DNA from: Pseudoalteromonas piscicida | GTDB taxonomy: Bacteria > Pseudomonadota > Gammaproteobacteria > Enterobacterales > Alteromonadaceae | Length of the DNA stretch: 64,000 nt | Assembly: GCF_002744175.1 (NCBI RefSeq) | Contig: NZ_NKHF01000077.1 | Span: 62,001-126,000 of the forward strand | Direction of reading: 5' to 3' | Shown: one piece after another, positions 49,270-58,699 of the stretch | Layout of the letters: each line of letters opens with the position of its first letter | How positions within the stretch are numbered: the stretch's first letter is position 1 | Made by a program: the position numbers and the translations under genes | Notes under the pieces: generated by a model | Database searches by the model: none | What the model saw: the letters and a program-made list of their open reading frames with translations, nothing else | Told to the model about the DNA's origin: nothing

Positions 49270-50637
49270 CTATGACAAGCCAAGTACTTGCTTGGCTTGC
49301 TTTAAATCAAAAACTTTATCGTCTACTTTCAGGTAGCTACGATTTTCATCGCTTGCTACAGTGGCTTCAAGTACACCCGGTAATGAAACCAATCGGTCCG
49401 CCAATTCCGTCGCTTGTTGCTCATTTTCTACAGCAGAAACCAAGCTGATCGCCTTGCTTTTCGGTGGCACTTGCATGCCCCATGCGATAACAAACCATAT
49501 TACCCCAATAATAGCCGTTGCGGCAAATATCGTATCGACAGCAAAATTTTGCGCCAACATACCGCCTAATGCACCACCAATAAACGCCCCCAAAAACTGG
49601 CCCGATGAGAATACCCCCATCGCAGATCCCTTTTGGCTTGCAGGCGCAATCCGAGAAACCAATGCAGGCATGGTTGCTTCAAGGAAGTTAAAGGCAATAA
49701 AGTATAATAGCATTGCTCCCGCTATCACCCATAAAGAATCTACAAAACAATATAAAGTGATTGAGCTTATTACCAACATGGCTATGGATAACAAAAAGGT
49801 TTGCTTCTCTTTTTGTTTGCGAATTGCCATGATCATCATCGGTGCCATCAGTATAAAGGCAAGCAAAAACACGGGAATATACAGTTGCCAATGTTTATCA
49901 GCAGCGAGCCCATCTCGGATCAGTTGACCCGGTAAAGCAACAAAAATTGTGGTTAGAGTTAAGTGTAATAGGAGTACACCAACATCAAGCCTTAATAACT
50001 GTGGGTTTTGGATCAAGCGCCGAATGTCAGCTAAGCTCGCTATCGTCTCACCTTTAGGCGCTTTGTTCACTGCATTAGGCACCATAAAAGTAATAATACC
50101 AATACCAACCAGTGCAAGCACAGCCGTTAACCAGAAAATACCAGCAATACCAAATGAGGCTGCAATCATAGGCCCTAATAGCATGGCAACCGCAAAGCTC
50201 ATGCCAATGCACATGCCAATCACCGCCATCACTTTAGGGCGCTGTTCATCACGGCTTAGATCTGCGGCTAACGCCAACAAAGCACTGGCAATTGCCCCCA
50301 TGCCTTGTAGTGCACGACCAAAGGTAACCCAATAGATGGAATCGGCTAACGCAGCAATCACTGAGCCTAGCGCAAATACAAGTAGGCCACCCACAATGAT
50401 AGGCTTGCGACCAAACTTATCAGACAGCCACCCCATTGGAATTTGCAACAGTGCTTGCGTTAAGCCATAAGCACCTATCGCCAAGCCAATCCATAGTGGT
50501 GAGACATCTTGTAAAGATTGACCATAAACAGCCAAAACAGGCATCAACATGAACAAGCCGAGCATACGAAAAGCGAATACGCCAGCAAGAGAAATCGCGG
50601 CGCGCTTTTCTGTCGGATTTAGAGAGTCATTAGACAT
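49270..50637 (-). CDS. MFS transporter, YajR-like, with C-terminal YAM/HMA-like domain
   Basis: A 455-residue major facilitator protein with 12 membrane helices; the MFS loop motif appears as GWLSDKFGRKPIIVGG. The start is taken at the ATG at 50637 (MSNDSLNPTEKR). After the last helix (IIGVIWFVIAWGMQVP) a soluble ferredoxin-like domain of about 60 residues follows (SAVENEQQATELADRLVSLPGVLEATVA). This matches E. coli YajR (454 residues) with its C-terminal YAM domain. Transported compound unknown. Probably cotranscribed with ssb. Confidence 0.85.
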   Translation of the reverse strand: MSNDSLNPTEKRAAISLAGVFAFRMLGLFMLMPVLAVYGQSLQDVSPLWIGLAIGAYGLTQALLQIPMGWLSDKFGRKPIIVGGLLVFALGSVIAALADSIYWVTFGRALQGMGAIASALLALAADLSRDEQRPKVMAVIGMCIGMSFAVAMLLGPMIAASFGIAGIFWLTAVLALVGIGIITFMVPNAVNKAPKGETIASLADIRRLIQNPQLLRLDVGVLLLHLTLTTIFVALPGQLIRDGLAADKHWQLYIPVFLLAFILMAPMMIMAIRKQKEKQTFLLSIAMLVISSITLYCFVDSLWVIAGAMLLYFIAFNFLEATMPALVSRIAPASQKGSAMGVFSSGQFLGAFIGGALGGMLAQNFAVDTIFAATAIIGVIWFVIAWGMQVPPKSKAISLVSAVENEQQATELADRLVSLPGVLEATVASDENRSYLKVDDKVFDLKQAKQVLGLS

Positions 50638-50746
50638 AAGGCGGTATTCATCACTATCGAAAATCACGCGCAAGTTTAACAAACTCTTTTCGTAACTTAT
50701 ACCAATTTGCTTAATTTAAGTCGCTGATAAGTTGATAAACTCAGGT

Positions 50747-51499
50747 TCAGTTAACTCCGTACTTGGCGCTGATTTGACTAAGCTTACCGCTACGTTTTAA
50801 ACGCTCAAATGCTTGGTTTAAACGTTGCAGCCTTTCATTAGAGGTGCGCTTTTTACTGAAGGCATAATACACTGGCATTTCATTGATAATAAAGGGGTTG
50901 ATCGTAAGCTTCTCAAAGTCTGGGTTGCTTTTGCTTTGATACAATACATTGAACTTTTCTTCTAAAAAACCTGCAATTCGCCCTTTTTTAAGTAGTGTTA
51001 GTTTCACCTGGTTATCTGGCACGTAAATAAACTGTGTTTCACGCTCGGTGCGTTGAGCTAAGCGCTCCATAAATGCTTCGCCATAAAAAGCATCTCTATG
51101 GATTGCTATGGGTTTGGGTAAGTTAAACAATGATTCCAATGTGTCTAGTTGATAAGGCTGTTCCGTATTCATTGCAAATACGATGGTTTCCATGCGCTGT
51201 GGCCCAACGAAATAAGCATATTGCTCTCTAGCAGGCGTTTTGGAGACACTTAAGATCAAATCTATTTCGCCTTCTTGCAACAGCTTTAATGCTCTTCCCC
51301 ATGGAATGCTCACAAAGCGATAACCACACCCAGCTTCATCTAATAGTGCTTTAGCAAAATCAACATCCATTCCGTGCCAAACGAGCTTTTCATCTAACGT
51401 CGACTGCGCGGCATAGTTTTCAAATCGAACTATCAGCTCACAACTAAAAGCGCTGTGACAAAGCAACGCAAATAACCACAATAATCGAGACAAAATCAA
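50747..51499 (-). CDS. Periplasmic solute-binding protein (SBP family 3)
   Basis: A 250-residue exported protein with a signal peptide (about 1-18, ending AFS). It has the bacterial extracellular solute-binding family 3 pattern: WHGMDVDFAKALLDEAGCGYRFVSIPWGRALKLLQEGEIDLILSVSKTPAREQYAYF is the canonical amino-acid-type binding segment, and the C-terminus has LNQAFERLKRSGKLSQISAKYG. No permease or ATPase gene is nearby, so it may act as an orphan receptor or sensor partner. Such stand-alone forms are common in marine Alteromonadales. Ligand unknown. Confidence 0.8.
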   Translation of the reverse strand: MILSRLLWLFALLCHSAFSCELIVRFENYAAQSTLDEKLVWHGMDVDFAKALLDEAGCGYRFVSIPWGRALKLLQEGEIDLILSVSKTPAREQYAYFVGPQRMETIVFAMNTEQPYQLDTLESLFNLPKPIAIHRDAFYGEAFMERLAQRTERETQFIYVPDNQVKLTLLKKGRIAGFLEEKFNVLYQSKSNPDFEKLTINPFIINEMPVYYAFSKKRTSNERLQRLNQAFERLKRSGKLSQISAKYGVN

Positions 51500-51673
51500 G
51501 ATTCCAAGTTGATCTGTTTAATAAGTTTAGTTCGTTTAGCAGAGATAACTTAATTTTGTATTCGGGATGCGGTAATCTGTTCACCTCACATCATGATATG
51601 ACTGGTTCATGTTTCAAATTGATGGATTAGTATCGCTTACTCATTACAGTGCACGAGAACACACAAGGGTCGT

Positions 51674-54496
51674 ATGGATAAAATAGAAGTCAGGGGTGCC
51701 CGCACCCACAATTTAAAAGATATCTCTCTCACCATCCCACGAGATAAATTGATAGTGATCACAGGTCTCTCTGGTTCGGGGAAATCATCTTTAGCATTTG
51801 ATACCTTGTATGCAGAAGGCCAGCGTCGCTATGTCGAATCCTTGTCAGCATATGCAAGGCAATTCTTATCGCTGATGGAAAAGCCAGATGTCGATCATAT
51901 CGAAGGTCTTTCCCCTGCTATTTCCATCGAGCAAAAGTCGACTTCCCATAACCCACGTTCAACGGTAGGGACCATCACCGAGATATACGACTACTTAAGA
52001 TTGCTATTTGCCCGAGTCGGTGAACCAAGGTGCCCTACCCATGACTTGCCGCTAGCGGCACAAACTATCAGTCAAATGGTCGATACGGTGCTGGCGCTAC
52101 CTGAAGGTAGCAAACTAATGCTGTTGGCACCTGTGGTAAAAAACCGTAAAGGTGAGCACGTAAAATTACTTGAGGAACTTGCAAGCCAAGGGTTTATCCG
52201 TGCTCGTATTGACGGTGAAGTGTGTGATTTATCTGATCCGCCGACGCTTGAACTTCAGAAAAAACATACAATTGAGGTTGTTGTTGATCGCTTCAAAGTA
52301 AAAGAAGGACTAGAGCAACGCTTAGCAGAATCGTTTGAAACGGCACTTGAGCTTGCAGATGGCATCGCGCAAATAGCGTATATGGACGAAAGCGACGCCG
52401 ATGAACTGGTGTTCTCTGCAAACTTTGCTTGTCCTAGCTGTGGTTATGCCATGAGCGAACTAGAGCCTCGACTGTTTTCTTTTAATAACCCAGCCGGTGC
52501 TTGCCAAAGCTGCGACGGCTTAGGTGTTAAACAATATTTTGATCCAAAACGTGTGGTGCAAAACCCTGAGCTGAGCTTGTCGGGTGGCGCGATTAAAGGC
52601 TGGGATAAGCGCAGTTTTTACTATTTTCAAATGCTTAGCTCGGTCGCTGAACAATATGGGTTTGACTTAGAAACACCGTTTCAAGACTTGCCAAGTAAAT
52701 TCCAAAACGTCGTACTTGAAGGCTCAGGCACAACTAAAATTGCCTTTAAATACCGTAATGACCGAGGCGATTTAATCACTCGAAACCACGAGTTTGAAGG
52801 CGTACTTAATAATATGAACCGCCGCTATCGTGAAACCGAGTCAAGCTCAGTGCGAGAAGAGCTCGCTAAGTATCAAACCAGCCAGGCTTGTCCAAGTTGC
52901 CACGGCTCTCGTTTACGCGAAGAAGCTCGCCATGTCTTTATTGGTGCAACCAACCTACCTAGCGTAACAACCATGAGTATTGGCGAAGCCAGTCAGTTTT
53001 TTATCGACCTTGAGCTAAGCGGACAAAAAGCGCAGATCGCTGATAAAGTACTGAAAGAAATTCGCGATCGTTTATCGTTTTTAATCAATGTTGGACTAAA
53101 CTACCTTTCGTTAGAACGCAGTGCAGATACTCTATCAGGCGGTGAAGCACAGCGTATTCGTCTGGCAAGCCAGATTGGCGCAGGGCTCGTTGGCGTAATG
53201 TACGTGTTAGATGAGCCTTCAATAGGCTTGCACCAGCGCGACAACGATAGGCTGCTCAAAACACTCACGCACCTAAGAGATCTTGGCAATACCGTCATCG
53301 TGGTTGAACATGATGAAGACGCGATCCGCGCAGCGGATCACATCATCGACATCGGCCCAGGCGCAGGTGTGCATGGTGGCTATGTTGTCGCAGAAGGTAC
53401 TCGTGATGAGATAATGCAAAGTAAAGACTCGTTGACGGGTCAATATCTCAGCGGTGAAAAACAGATTGCAGTGCCAGCCCAGCGTCATCAATGTGATGAC
53501 AAATGGCTAGAGCTTAAAGGTGCCACTGGTAACAATTTAAAGCATGTCGATCTAAAAGTACCAGTTGGTTTGATGACCTGTGTCACTGGCGTGTCTGGTT
53601 CTGGTAAATCGACACTGATCAACGACACTTTATTTAAACTCGCTCACCAAGAGCTAAATGGTGCGACGACACAAGAGGCCGCGCCTTATGACTCCGTCCA
53701 CGGACTCGATCACTTCGACAAGGTTATCGATATAGATCAAAGCCCTATCGGGCGCACACCACGCTCTAACCCAGCTACTTACACAGGGATTTTTACTGCA
53801 ATCCGTGAGCTATTCGCAGGCACACAAGAAGCGCGTTCACGCGGCTATAAAGTGGGTCGCTTTAGTTTTAATGTAAAAGGTGGCCGCTGTGAAGCTTGTC
53901 AGGGGGACGGGGTAATCAAGGTTGAAATGCATTTCCTTCCCGATGTTTACGTTCCATGTGACGTTTGTACAGGTAAACGCTATAACCGTGAAACACTTGA
54001 AGTACTTTATAAGGGTAAGAATATCCATGAAGTACTAGAAATGACGGTGGAAGATGCACGAGAGTTTTTTGATAAAATCCCAGCGATTAACCGCAAATTA
54101 CAGACACTAATGGATGTTGGTCTTTCGTACATTCGCCTAGGGCAGGCAGCAACAACCTTATCGGGCGGTGAAGCGCAGCGGGTTAAACTCGCCAGAGAGC
54201 TATCCAAACGAGATACGGGTAAAACACTGTATATCCTTGATGAGCCAACAACCGGCCTACATTTCCACGATATTCAACAACTGCTGGCTGTGCTTCATCG
54301 TCTTCGCGACCATGGTAATACCGTCTTGGTGATCGAGCACAACCTCGATGTAATCAAAACAGCGGACTGGATAGTGGATTTAGGACCAGAAGGTGGTTCA
54401 GGTGGCGGCCAGATACTGGTTTCGGGAACGCCTGAAACCGTCGCTAACTTTGCAGGCTCTCACACAGGTAAGTACCTAAAACCTTTATTGTCATAA
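51674..54496 (+). CDS. uvrA: Excinuclease ABC subunit A
   Basis: UvrA recognises DNA lesions and loads UvrB in nucleotide excision repair. 940 residues, the same length as E. coli. Two ABC modules are complete: Walker [10 protein letters not shown] near 31 and GVSGSGKST near 641, with signatures [17 protein letters not shown] and [17 protein letters not shown] and Walker [12 protein letters not shown] and [11 protein letters not shown]. Zinc modules CPSCG...CQSC and CEAC...CDVC are intact. AAGGGT precedes the ATG by four bases. No convincing LexA box was found in the 174 bases upstream. Confidence 0.98.
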   Translation: MDKIEVRGARTHNLKDISLTIPRDKLIVITGLSGSGKSSLAFDTLYAEGQRRYVESLSAYARQFLSLMEKPDVDHIEGLSPAISIEQKSTSHNPRSTVGTITEIYDYLRLLFARVGEPRCPTHDLPLAAQTISQMVDTVLALPEGSKLMLLAPVVKNRKGEHVKLLEELASQGFIRARIDGEVCDLSDPPTLELQKKHTIEVVVDRFKVKEGLEQRLAESFETALELADGIAQIAYMDESDADELVFSANFACPSCGYAMSELEPRLFSFNNPAGACQSCDGLGVKQYFDPKRVVQNPELSLSGGAIKGWDKRSFYYFQMLSSVAEQYGFDLETPFQDLPSKFQNVVLEGSGTTKIAFKYRNDRGDLITRNHEFEGVLNNMNRRYRETESSSVREELAKYQTSQACPSCHGSRLREEARHVFIGATNLPSVTTMSIGEASQFFIDLELSGQKAQIADKVLKEIRDRLSFLINVGLNYLSLERSADTLSGGEAQRIRLASQIGAGLVGVMYVLDEPSIGLHQRDNDRLLKTLTHLRDLGNTVIVVEHDEDAIRAADHIIDIGPGAGVHGGYVVAEGTRDEIMQSKDSLTGQYLSGEKQIAVPAQRHQCDDKWLELKGATGNNLKHVDLKVPVGLMTCVTGVSGSGKSTLINDTLFKLAHQELNGATTQEAAPYDSVHGLDHFDKVIDIDQSPIGRTPRSNPATYTGIFTAIRELFAGTQEARSRGYKVGRFSFNVKGGRCEACQGDGVIKVEMHFLPDVYVPCDVCTGKRYNRETLEVLYKGKNIHEVLEMTVEDAREFFDKIPAINRKLQTLMDVGLSYIRLGQAATTLSGGEAQRVKLARELSKRDTGKTLYILDEPTTGLHFHDIQQLLAVLHRLRDHGNTVLVIEHNLDVIKTADWIVDLGPEGGSGGGQILVSGTPETVANFAGSHTGKYLKPLLS

Positions 54497-54515
54497 TTTC
54501 TAAAAGTATCTATTA

Positions 54516-54555
54516 TTGGTGCATAATAATTATAAGTTAGCTTATTATGCACCAA
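54516..54555. repeat. Perfect 14-bp inverted repeat over the start codon of the next gene
   Basis: TTGGTGCATAATAA (54516-54529) and TTATTATGCACCAA (54542-54555) are exact inverted copies around a 12-base spacer. The right arm includes the ATG at 54547 and the first codons of the membrane-protein gene. In RNA it would form a stem burying the start. As DNA it could be an operator. There is no T-run after it, so it is a poor terminator for uvrA. Confidence 0.75.
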
Positions 54556-55641
54556 CTTCTCGCGCCAAAAAATTTGACTGCCTACTTCGCTAAGGTACGT
54601 TTTGGTATCGGCCAGTTTTGGCAGAGCCTCACTCAAGCTCAGCGTTACTACCTAATTAGCTTCATTATTTTTTTATTCAGCTTGACGGAAAACGAAGACG
54701 ATCACTTCACGGCATTTTTGATTTTAATTACCACCGTTATCGCATTATGTTATGAGTTTTGGCCGCGAATCATGCGGTTTTGGGAAAGTGTTCCTGGCAA
54801 GACATTAATTCTATTATTCTACGCATTTATTGCAAACTTTGTACTGGTTCAAGCCGATGGCCGCATCAATGATTTAACTGGCGTGAGTACAGATAACTTC
54901 CCCTACACCCACAACTTAAGTGTTCTGCTGTCATTGCCTACTTGGTTCTTTATTACCAGTACCTTCTTATTGGTATTGACGCAGATCTGCATGACTTTTT
55001 ATGTCATTATTCTGTTTTTATTGAAGCCGTTTCGGATCAAACCCTTTTGGCATGAAACCCATTATCGCTTTCCAGCTACAACCGCAATAATCAGGCTTAT
55101 TATGTGTTTTGTGCTACTGGCGTTTTTAATCATTGGTATCGCAAAGTCAGGCGCGTCTTCAACATTTACCGAGCTCTCATCAGATTTTAAAATCGATAAA
55201 AATGGCATTTCATTCAAGGCCAGTGGCAACATACCTGACTCCATGCATGCTGAAGTAGTACAAACTGAAGCGGTCACCGAGCAAATCCAACAAGCGCAAG
55301 TTGAGGCCCATGGAGCAACAACTCAATCAGCAACAGATACATCTGAAGCGTCTGAATCATTAGAAGTATCGATTAAAAACGAACCAGATCCAGACTTACA
55401 TGAACAAGGTAAACTCTATAACGAACTGCTTAACCAAATCCTAGCCTATTTTATTTTTCGATTTGAATCCGATGGCAGTTCGCGCTGTGAACAAAGTGAA
55501 GGCAGTAATGTCGTTGAGCTAAATGATTATGAAATCTTAGAGATCATGCCCAGCGATACCGCTGAATATGGTTACACCTATACCGTAAAGCCTTGTATTT
55601 CAGCGGCCATTGGCCATCAATTTAAACCTCAGCAACCATAA
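54547..55641 (+). CDS. Membrane protein of unknown function
   Basis: I do not recognise this 364-residue protein. About five membrane helices are visible in the first half (near 33-46, 54-72, 88-104, 132-165, 180-200), followed by a periplasmic- or cytosol-facing soluble half. That half contains a Ser/Thr/Glu/Gln-rich low-complexity stretch (about 235-285) and a compact C-terminal domain with two cysteines (SSRCEQSEG and VKPCISAAIG). The only plausible early start is the ATG at 54547, which has no Shine-Dalgarno and lies in an inverted repeat. Its 3' end overlaps the convergent thioesterase gene by 20 bases. Confidence 0.65.
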   Translation: MHQLLAPKNLTAYFAKVRFGIGQFWQSLTQAQRYYLISFIIFLFSLTENEDDHFTAFLILITTVIALCYEFWPRIMRFWESVPGKTLILLFYAFIANFVLVQADGRINDLTGVSTDNFPYTHNLSVLLSLPTWFFITSTFLLVLTQICMTFYVIILFLLKPFRIKPFWHETHYRFPATTAIIRLIMCFVLLAFLIIGIAKSGASSTFTELSSDFKIDKNGISFKASGNIPDSMHAEVVQTEAVTEQIQQAQVEAHGATTQSATDTSEASESLEVSIKNEPDPDLHEQGKLYNELLNQILAYFIFRFESDGSSRCEQSEGSNVVELNDYEILEIMPSDTAEYGYTYTVKPCISAAIGHQFKPQQP

Positions 55642-56020
55642 AGTTTGCCAGTGCCTCACGCTCTTGCTGGCTAAGCGACTGTGATTGCTTGCTCGCAAAG
55701 TCATAACGCACCATAGTGGTTTTCCCTTCTGCGCAGCACTCTCCGTGCTGCCACGCTTGTTGCAAAATAACAAACGAGCTATTTCCGATGCGCTCTATAG
55801 CCGTTTTGACTTCGACTTCCTGACCGTAAAATAGCTCACCCATAAAGGTCACCTCTACCTTAGCTACAATTAACTTCCACGCCGTTGGATTTAAATCTGG
55901 TGTAAATATTTTGAAAATAGGTGTGCGTGCAGCTTCAAACCATACTGGGAGTACGGTATTGTTGATATGTCCAAGCACATCGGTGTCGCTAAATCGCGGC
56001 ATAAGCTTTTCAGACAGCAT
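55622..56020 (-). CDS. Acyl-CoA thioesterase, 4HBT hotdog family
   Basis: A 132-residue single hotdog-domain protein of the YbgC/FadM type. The diagnostic start RFSDTDVLGHINNTVLPVWFEAAR carries the catalytic Asp (SDTD) and the helix cap, followed by VAKVEVTFMGELFYGQEVEVKTAIERIGNSSF. Substrate chain length cannot be told. TGGAG lies six bases before the ATG. It shares a divergent start region with the oxygenase gene and overlaps the preceding gene tail-to-tail. Confidence 0.87.
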   Translation of the reverse strand: MLSEKLMPRFSDTDVLGHINNTVLPVWFEAARTPIFKIFTPDLNPTAWKLIVAKVEVTFMGELFYGQEVEVKTAIERIGNSSFVILQQAWQHGECCAEGKTTMVRYDFASKQSQSLSQQEREALANFMVAEV

Positions 56021-56049
56021 AATAACTCCAATAAAAACTAGGGAAAAAC

Positions 56050-56751
56050 ATGAGTGATTTTATTCGCGTTTACGATAACGCACTCAGTTCAGACTTTTGC
56101 GATGAATTCGTAACAACCTTCGATCAAAGCCCATATTTAAAACAGGGGACTACATCTGGTGGTGTCGACTTGAGTAAAAAAGTCAGTCACGACCTGTATC
56201 TAAATTCTTATCCAGACTATGCCAAACAGTTACAGCACATTCAACAGGTTACGGCAAAGCACTTATTTGAGTACCTAGAAGAGCATTTCTTTATTATTAT
56301 TGGTGCGTTTGGGTTAAAAGTATACCACCCCAAAACCGGTGAACCCGTTGACTTAACGGTTGATAACTTTGAAGAAGTTGGCAGACCACAATTGCCTGTA
56401 CTCGCGCAACAACTATTCCGACTAGGGGCAATCCAAGCTCAGCGTTATCAGGTAAATAAAGGGGGGTATCCGTATTGGCACAGCGAAGTTTACCCACAGC
56501 ACGATCACAATGAGGCATTGCACCGCGTGTTACTGTTTATGTTTTACCTTAATGATGTCGAGGAGGGTGGCGAGACTGAGTTTTACTACCAACAGCGCAA
56601 AATTGCACCGGTGAAAGGCTCCATGGTAATAGCGCCGGGCTACTTTACCCATACCCATAGAGGTAATATTCCAATTTCCAATGACAAGTACATACTGACA
56701 TCTTGGGTGTTATTTAATCGAGCAGAGCAACTCTACGGCACGCCCAAATAA
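56050..56751 (+). CDS. 2OG-Fe(II) oxygenase, prolyl 4-hydroxylase-like
   Basis: A 233-residue protein of the P4H/2-oxoglutarate dioxygenase family. The core reads YWHSEVYPQ...RVLLFMFYLNDVEEGGETEFYYQQRKIAPVKGSMVIAPGYFTHTHRG...NDKYILTSW. The iron site is HSE plus a distal His in THTHRG, so the second ligand is Glu where most relatives have Asp. The lysine in NDKY would bind 2-oxoglutarate. AGGGA precedes the ATG. Target protein unknown; bacterial relatives hydroxylate proteins such as EF-Tu. Confidence 0.82.
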   Translation: MSDFIRVYDNALSSDFCDEFVTTFDQSPYLKQGTTSGGVDLSKKVSHDLYLNSYPDYAKQLQHIQQVTAKHLFEYLEEHFFIIIGAFGLKVYHPKTGEPVDLTVDNFEEVGRPQLPVLAQQLFRLGAIQAQRYQVNKGGYPYWHSEVYPQHDHNEALHRVLLFMFYLNDVEEGGETEFYYQQRKIAPVKGSMVIAPGYFTHTHRGNIPISNDKYILTSWVLFNRAEQLYGTPK

Positions 56752-56853
56752 CCTAACCTCATGTGAATTCGAGAGTGTACTCGCTAATTTAAGCAAGCGA
56801 ACGTCAAAAATATACTAGTTTGCTCACTCCTGAGCTCTCATATTTATGCTGTC

Positions 56854-56876
56854 GCGCTCTTTTTAGAGCGCTTATT
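56854..56876 (+). terminator. Probable terminator of the oxygenase gene
   Basis: GCGCTCT-tttt-AGAGCGC followed by TTATTTT. The T-rich tail is short and overlaps the yacL stop codon. Confidence 0.5.
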
Positions 56877-57240
56877 TTGCCTTGGTAAAATCAGCCCATT
56901 CACTCAATATTGGCATAAAATCTTCGTACCCACACACAGCCATCAAACCAGAGTCATCTAAAGCCAGTGCATCATCTTGGTATTGCGCTAAGTCCTCTCC
57001 TTCGTGGAATAAAGCATGGCTTTCAAATAATGCTTCTTGTGCTGAAAAAGTCACTCTGATCTCTTTACCTACTAAGGTGAGTTCAGCCTTTTGATTAGGG
57101 AGAGCCATTAGTTGAGAGAGCAACTCAATGATATCGCTGTGCTCAAGTTCTTCACTTAACCAGCGGCCAATTAAGGCATGCTCATCATTAAAACGTGCAC
57201 GGAATCCAGAAAGCGGATCGCGAATAAATTGGTATTCCAT
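56872..57240 (-). CDS. yacL: UPF0231 family protein YacL
   Basis: A 122-residue acidic cytosolic protein of the YacL/UPF0231 family, function unknown. It begins MEYQFIRDPLSGFRARFNDEHALIGRWLSEEL, parallel to E. coli YacL, and ends with the conserved LMAVCGYEDFMPILSEW. No membrane segments. It stands alone, convergent with the oxygenase gene. Confidence 0.85.
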   Translation of the reverse strand: MEYQFIRDPLSGFRARFNDEHALIGRWLSEELEHSDIIELLSQLMALPNQKAELTLVGKEIRVTFSAQEALFESHALFHEGEDLAQYQDDALALDDSGLMAVCGYEDFMPILSEWADFTKAK

Positions 57241-57344
57241 TTCTACTACTTACTAAAAAACACAGATACTATTATACCTAAGTAGCGCTAGGCACGCATT
57301 CATTGATAGAATTATGCTCTAGCTCAGTACGATTTGGTCAGTGC

Positions 57345-58247
57345 ATGTCACCTTTTGAGATCTTATTTCCTCTCATTTTTATCGTGTTATCAGGTTTTTT
57401 TAGCGCAAAGAGTGGGTTTATTCCAGTAAAACAACTTGATGGCTTGCGTACGTTTATTTTTAACTTGTGTATTCCGTTGCTGTTGTTTAGTAGCATGCTA
57501 AAGGCCGATTTAAGTAACCTTGCAGCTGGGCCTTTGTTGTTATCGTTTTACTTGCCCGTCGCGCTAACCTACTTGTTGTTATATACATTTCTCTTGAATT
57601 TGCTTAAGTGTCCGAAAGCCGATGGCGCTTCCCTTGCATTGGGAGGTACTTACTCCAATACAGTACTAGTGGGACTTCCGATAATTTTAATGGCACTCGG
57701 TGAACAGGCTGGGGCGATGGTGTTTATGATCATCACCTTTCATAGTCTCATGTTATTTTTTATGACATTTTCGCTAGCAGCTAACAATCAAAATAAAATA
57801 GACACACTTAAGCCCCTGCTACTCAATCCAATTGTAGTTAGTATTACGTGTGGATTGGTGTTTAACTTAGCTCAAGTTGAGCTGCCTAATTTGTTGATGG
57901 AGAGTATGAGTTGGCTAGCTCAGCCAGCTATTCCTGGGGCATTGTTTATGCTCGGCGCGAGCCTACTACAATATGGGGTGAAAGGGCAGTTAAAAGGAGC
58001 ACTGTGGTTAAGCATGGTTAAATTAGTATTGCTCCCGGCACTGGTATACTATTTTGCTACTTTTTTAGGGCTCACAACCCAACAAGTACAAGTAGTCACG
58101 CTTATGAGCGCCTCACCACTGGGAGTAAATGCTTACCTTGTTGCTCGACAGCTTGACAGCCAACAAGCGACATTGGCTGCCACCGTTGTACTGTCTACTC
58201 TGTTGAGCACCGTTAGCCTGACAGTTTGGTTATACTTTTTGGTATAA
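57345..58247 (+). CDS. AEC family transporter (auxin efflux carrier type)
   Basis: A 300-residue membrane protein with about ten helices. The ATG at 57345 (MSPFEILFPLIFIVLSGFFSAKSG) is the family-like start; an extension 14 codons upstream is unlikely. Hallmarks are LDGLRTFIFNLCIPLLLFSSML, GGTYSNTVLVGLPIILMALGEQAG with the AEC Asn-x-x-x-Gly-P break, and the C-terminal MSASPLGVNAYLVARQL. Bacterial members export organic acids or unknown substrates. Convergent with the small membrane-protein gene. Confidence 0.88.
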   Translation: MSPFEILFPLIFIVLSGFFSAKSGFIPVKQLDGLRTFIFNLCIPLLLFSSMLKADLSNLAAGPLLLSFYLPVALTYLLLYTFLLNLLKCPKADGASLALGGTYSNTVLVGLPIILMALGEQAGAMVFMIITFHSLMLFFMTFSLAANNQNKIDTLKPLLLNPIVVSITCGLVFNLAQVELPNLLMESMSWLAQPAIPGALFMLGASLLQYGVKGQLKGALWLSMVKLVLLPALVYYFATFLGLTTQQVQVVTLMSASPLGVNAYLVARQLDSQQATLAATVVLSTLLSTVSLTVWLYFLV

Positions 58248-58251
58248 CCCA

Positions 58252-58479
58252 CTAGTATCTTGGTGGTGAATATTTCGCGGCATCGATAATAGACCATAAA
58301 TGAAATACAGCAGCAATCACAGGGGGAACAATCAAGAACCACAACGCATAACCACCGACTACAATAATCGCAAAAATTAACGCTGCTAAAATACGACCTT
58401 GCACCAACTGACCAAGGCCAGGGAAAAAGACGTTACAAATCGCCGCAATTACATTACCGCCAGAACCTTGTCCAGACAT
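58252..58479 (-). CDS. Small two-helix membrane protein
   Basis: A 75-residue protein with two hydrophobic helices (about 9-25 and 30-62) and the motif NVFFPGLGQLVQGR, which recurs in small TM2/DUF5683-type proteins. A Gly-rich N-terminus and polar C-terminus (IIDAAKYSPPRY) frame the helices. Function unknown. It ends five bases from the convergent AEC gene and is preceded by GAGAGG. Confidence 0.75.
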   Translation of the reverse strand: MSGQGSGGNVIAAICNVFFPGLGQLVQGRILAALIFAIIVVGGYALWFLIVPPVIAAVFHLWSIIDAAKYSPPRY

Positions 58480-58699
58480 AGTTACCTCTCTTAGTTACTT
58501 AAAGTCTTTATTTTTAATGTATCAGATTCCATGCCAACCTTAACTTATTGATTTAAAATACAATCAAAGAATCTAATTATCGTCCATTCACCATTAGTTG
58601 GCCTAAACCACTAACTTTTAGCTTAAAGTTTAGCTATATTATTAAACGCAATTCAATCTTTTTGATTTGCCAAAAACAATAATGAAAACAGGATGTCCT

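Noticed and set aside
49361..49927. 188-codon plus-strand frame
   Set aside because: It is antisense to the YajR-like transporter, whose protein has clear MFS features.
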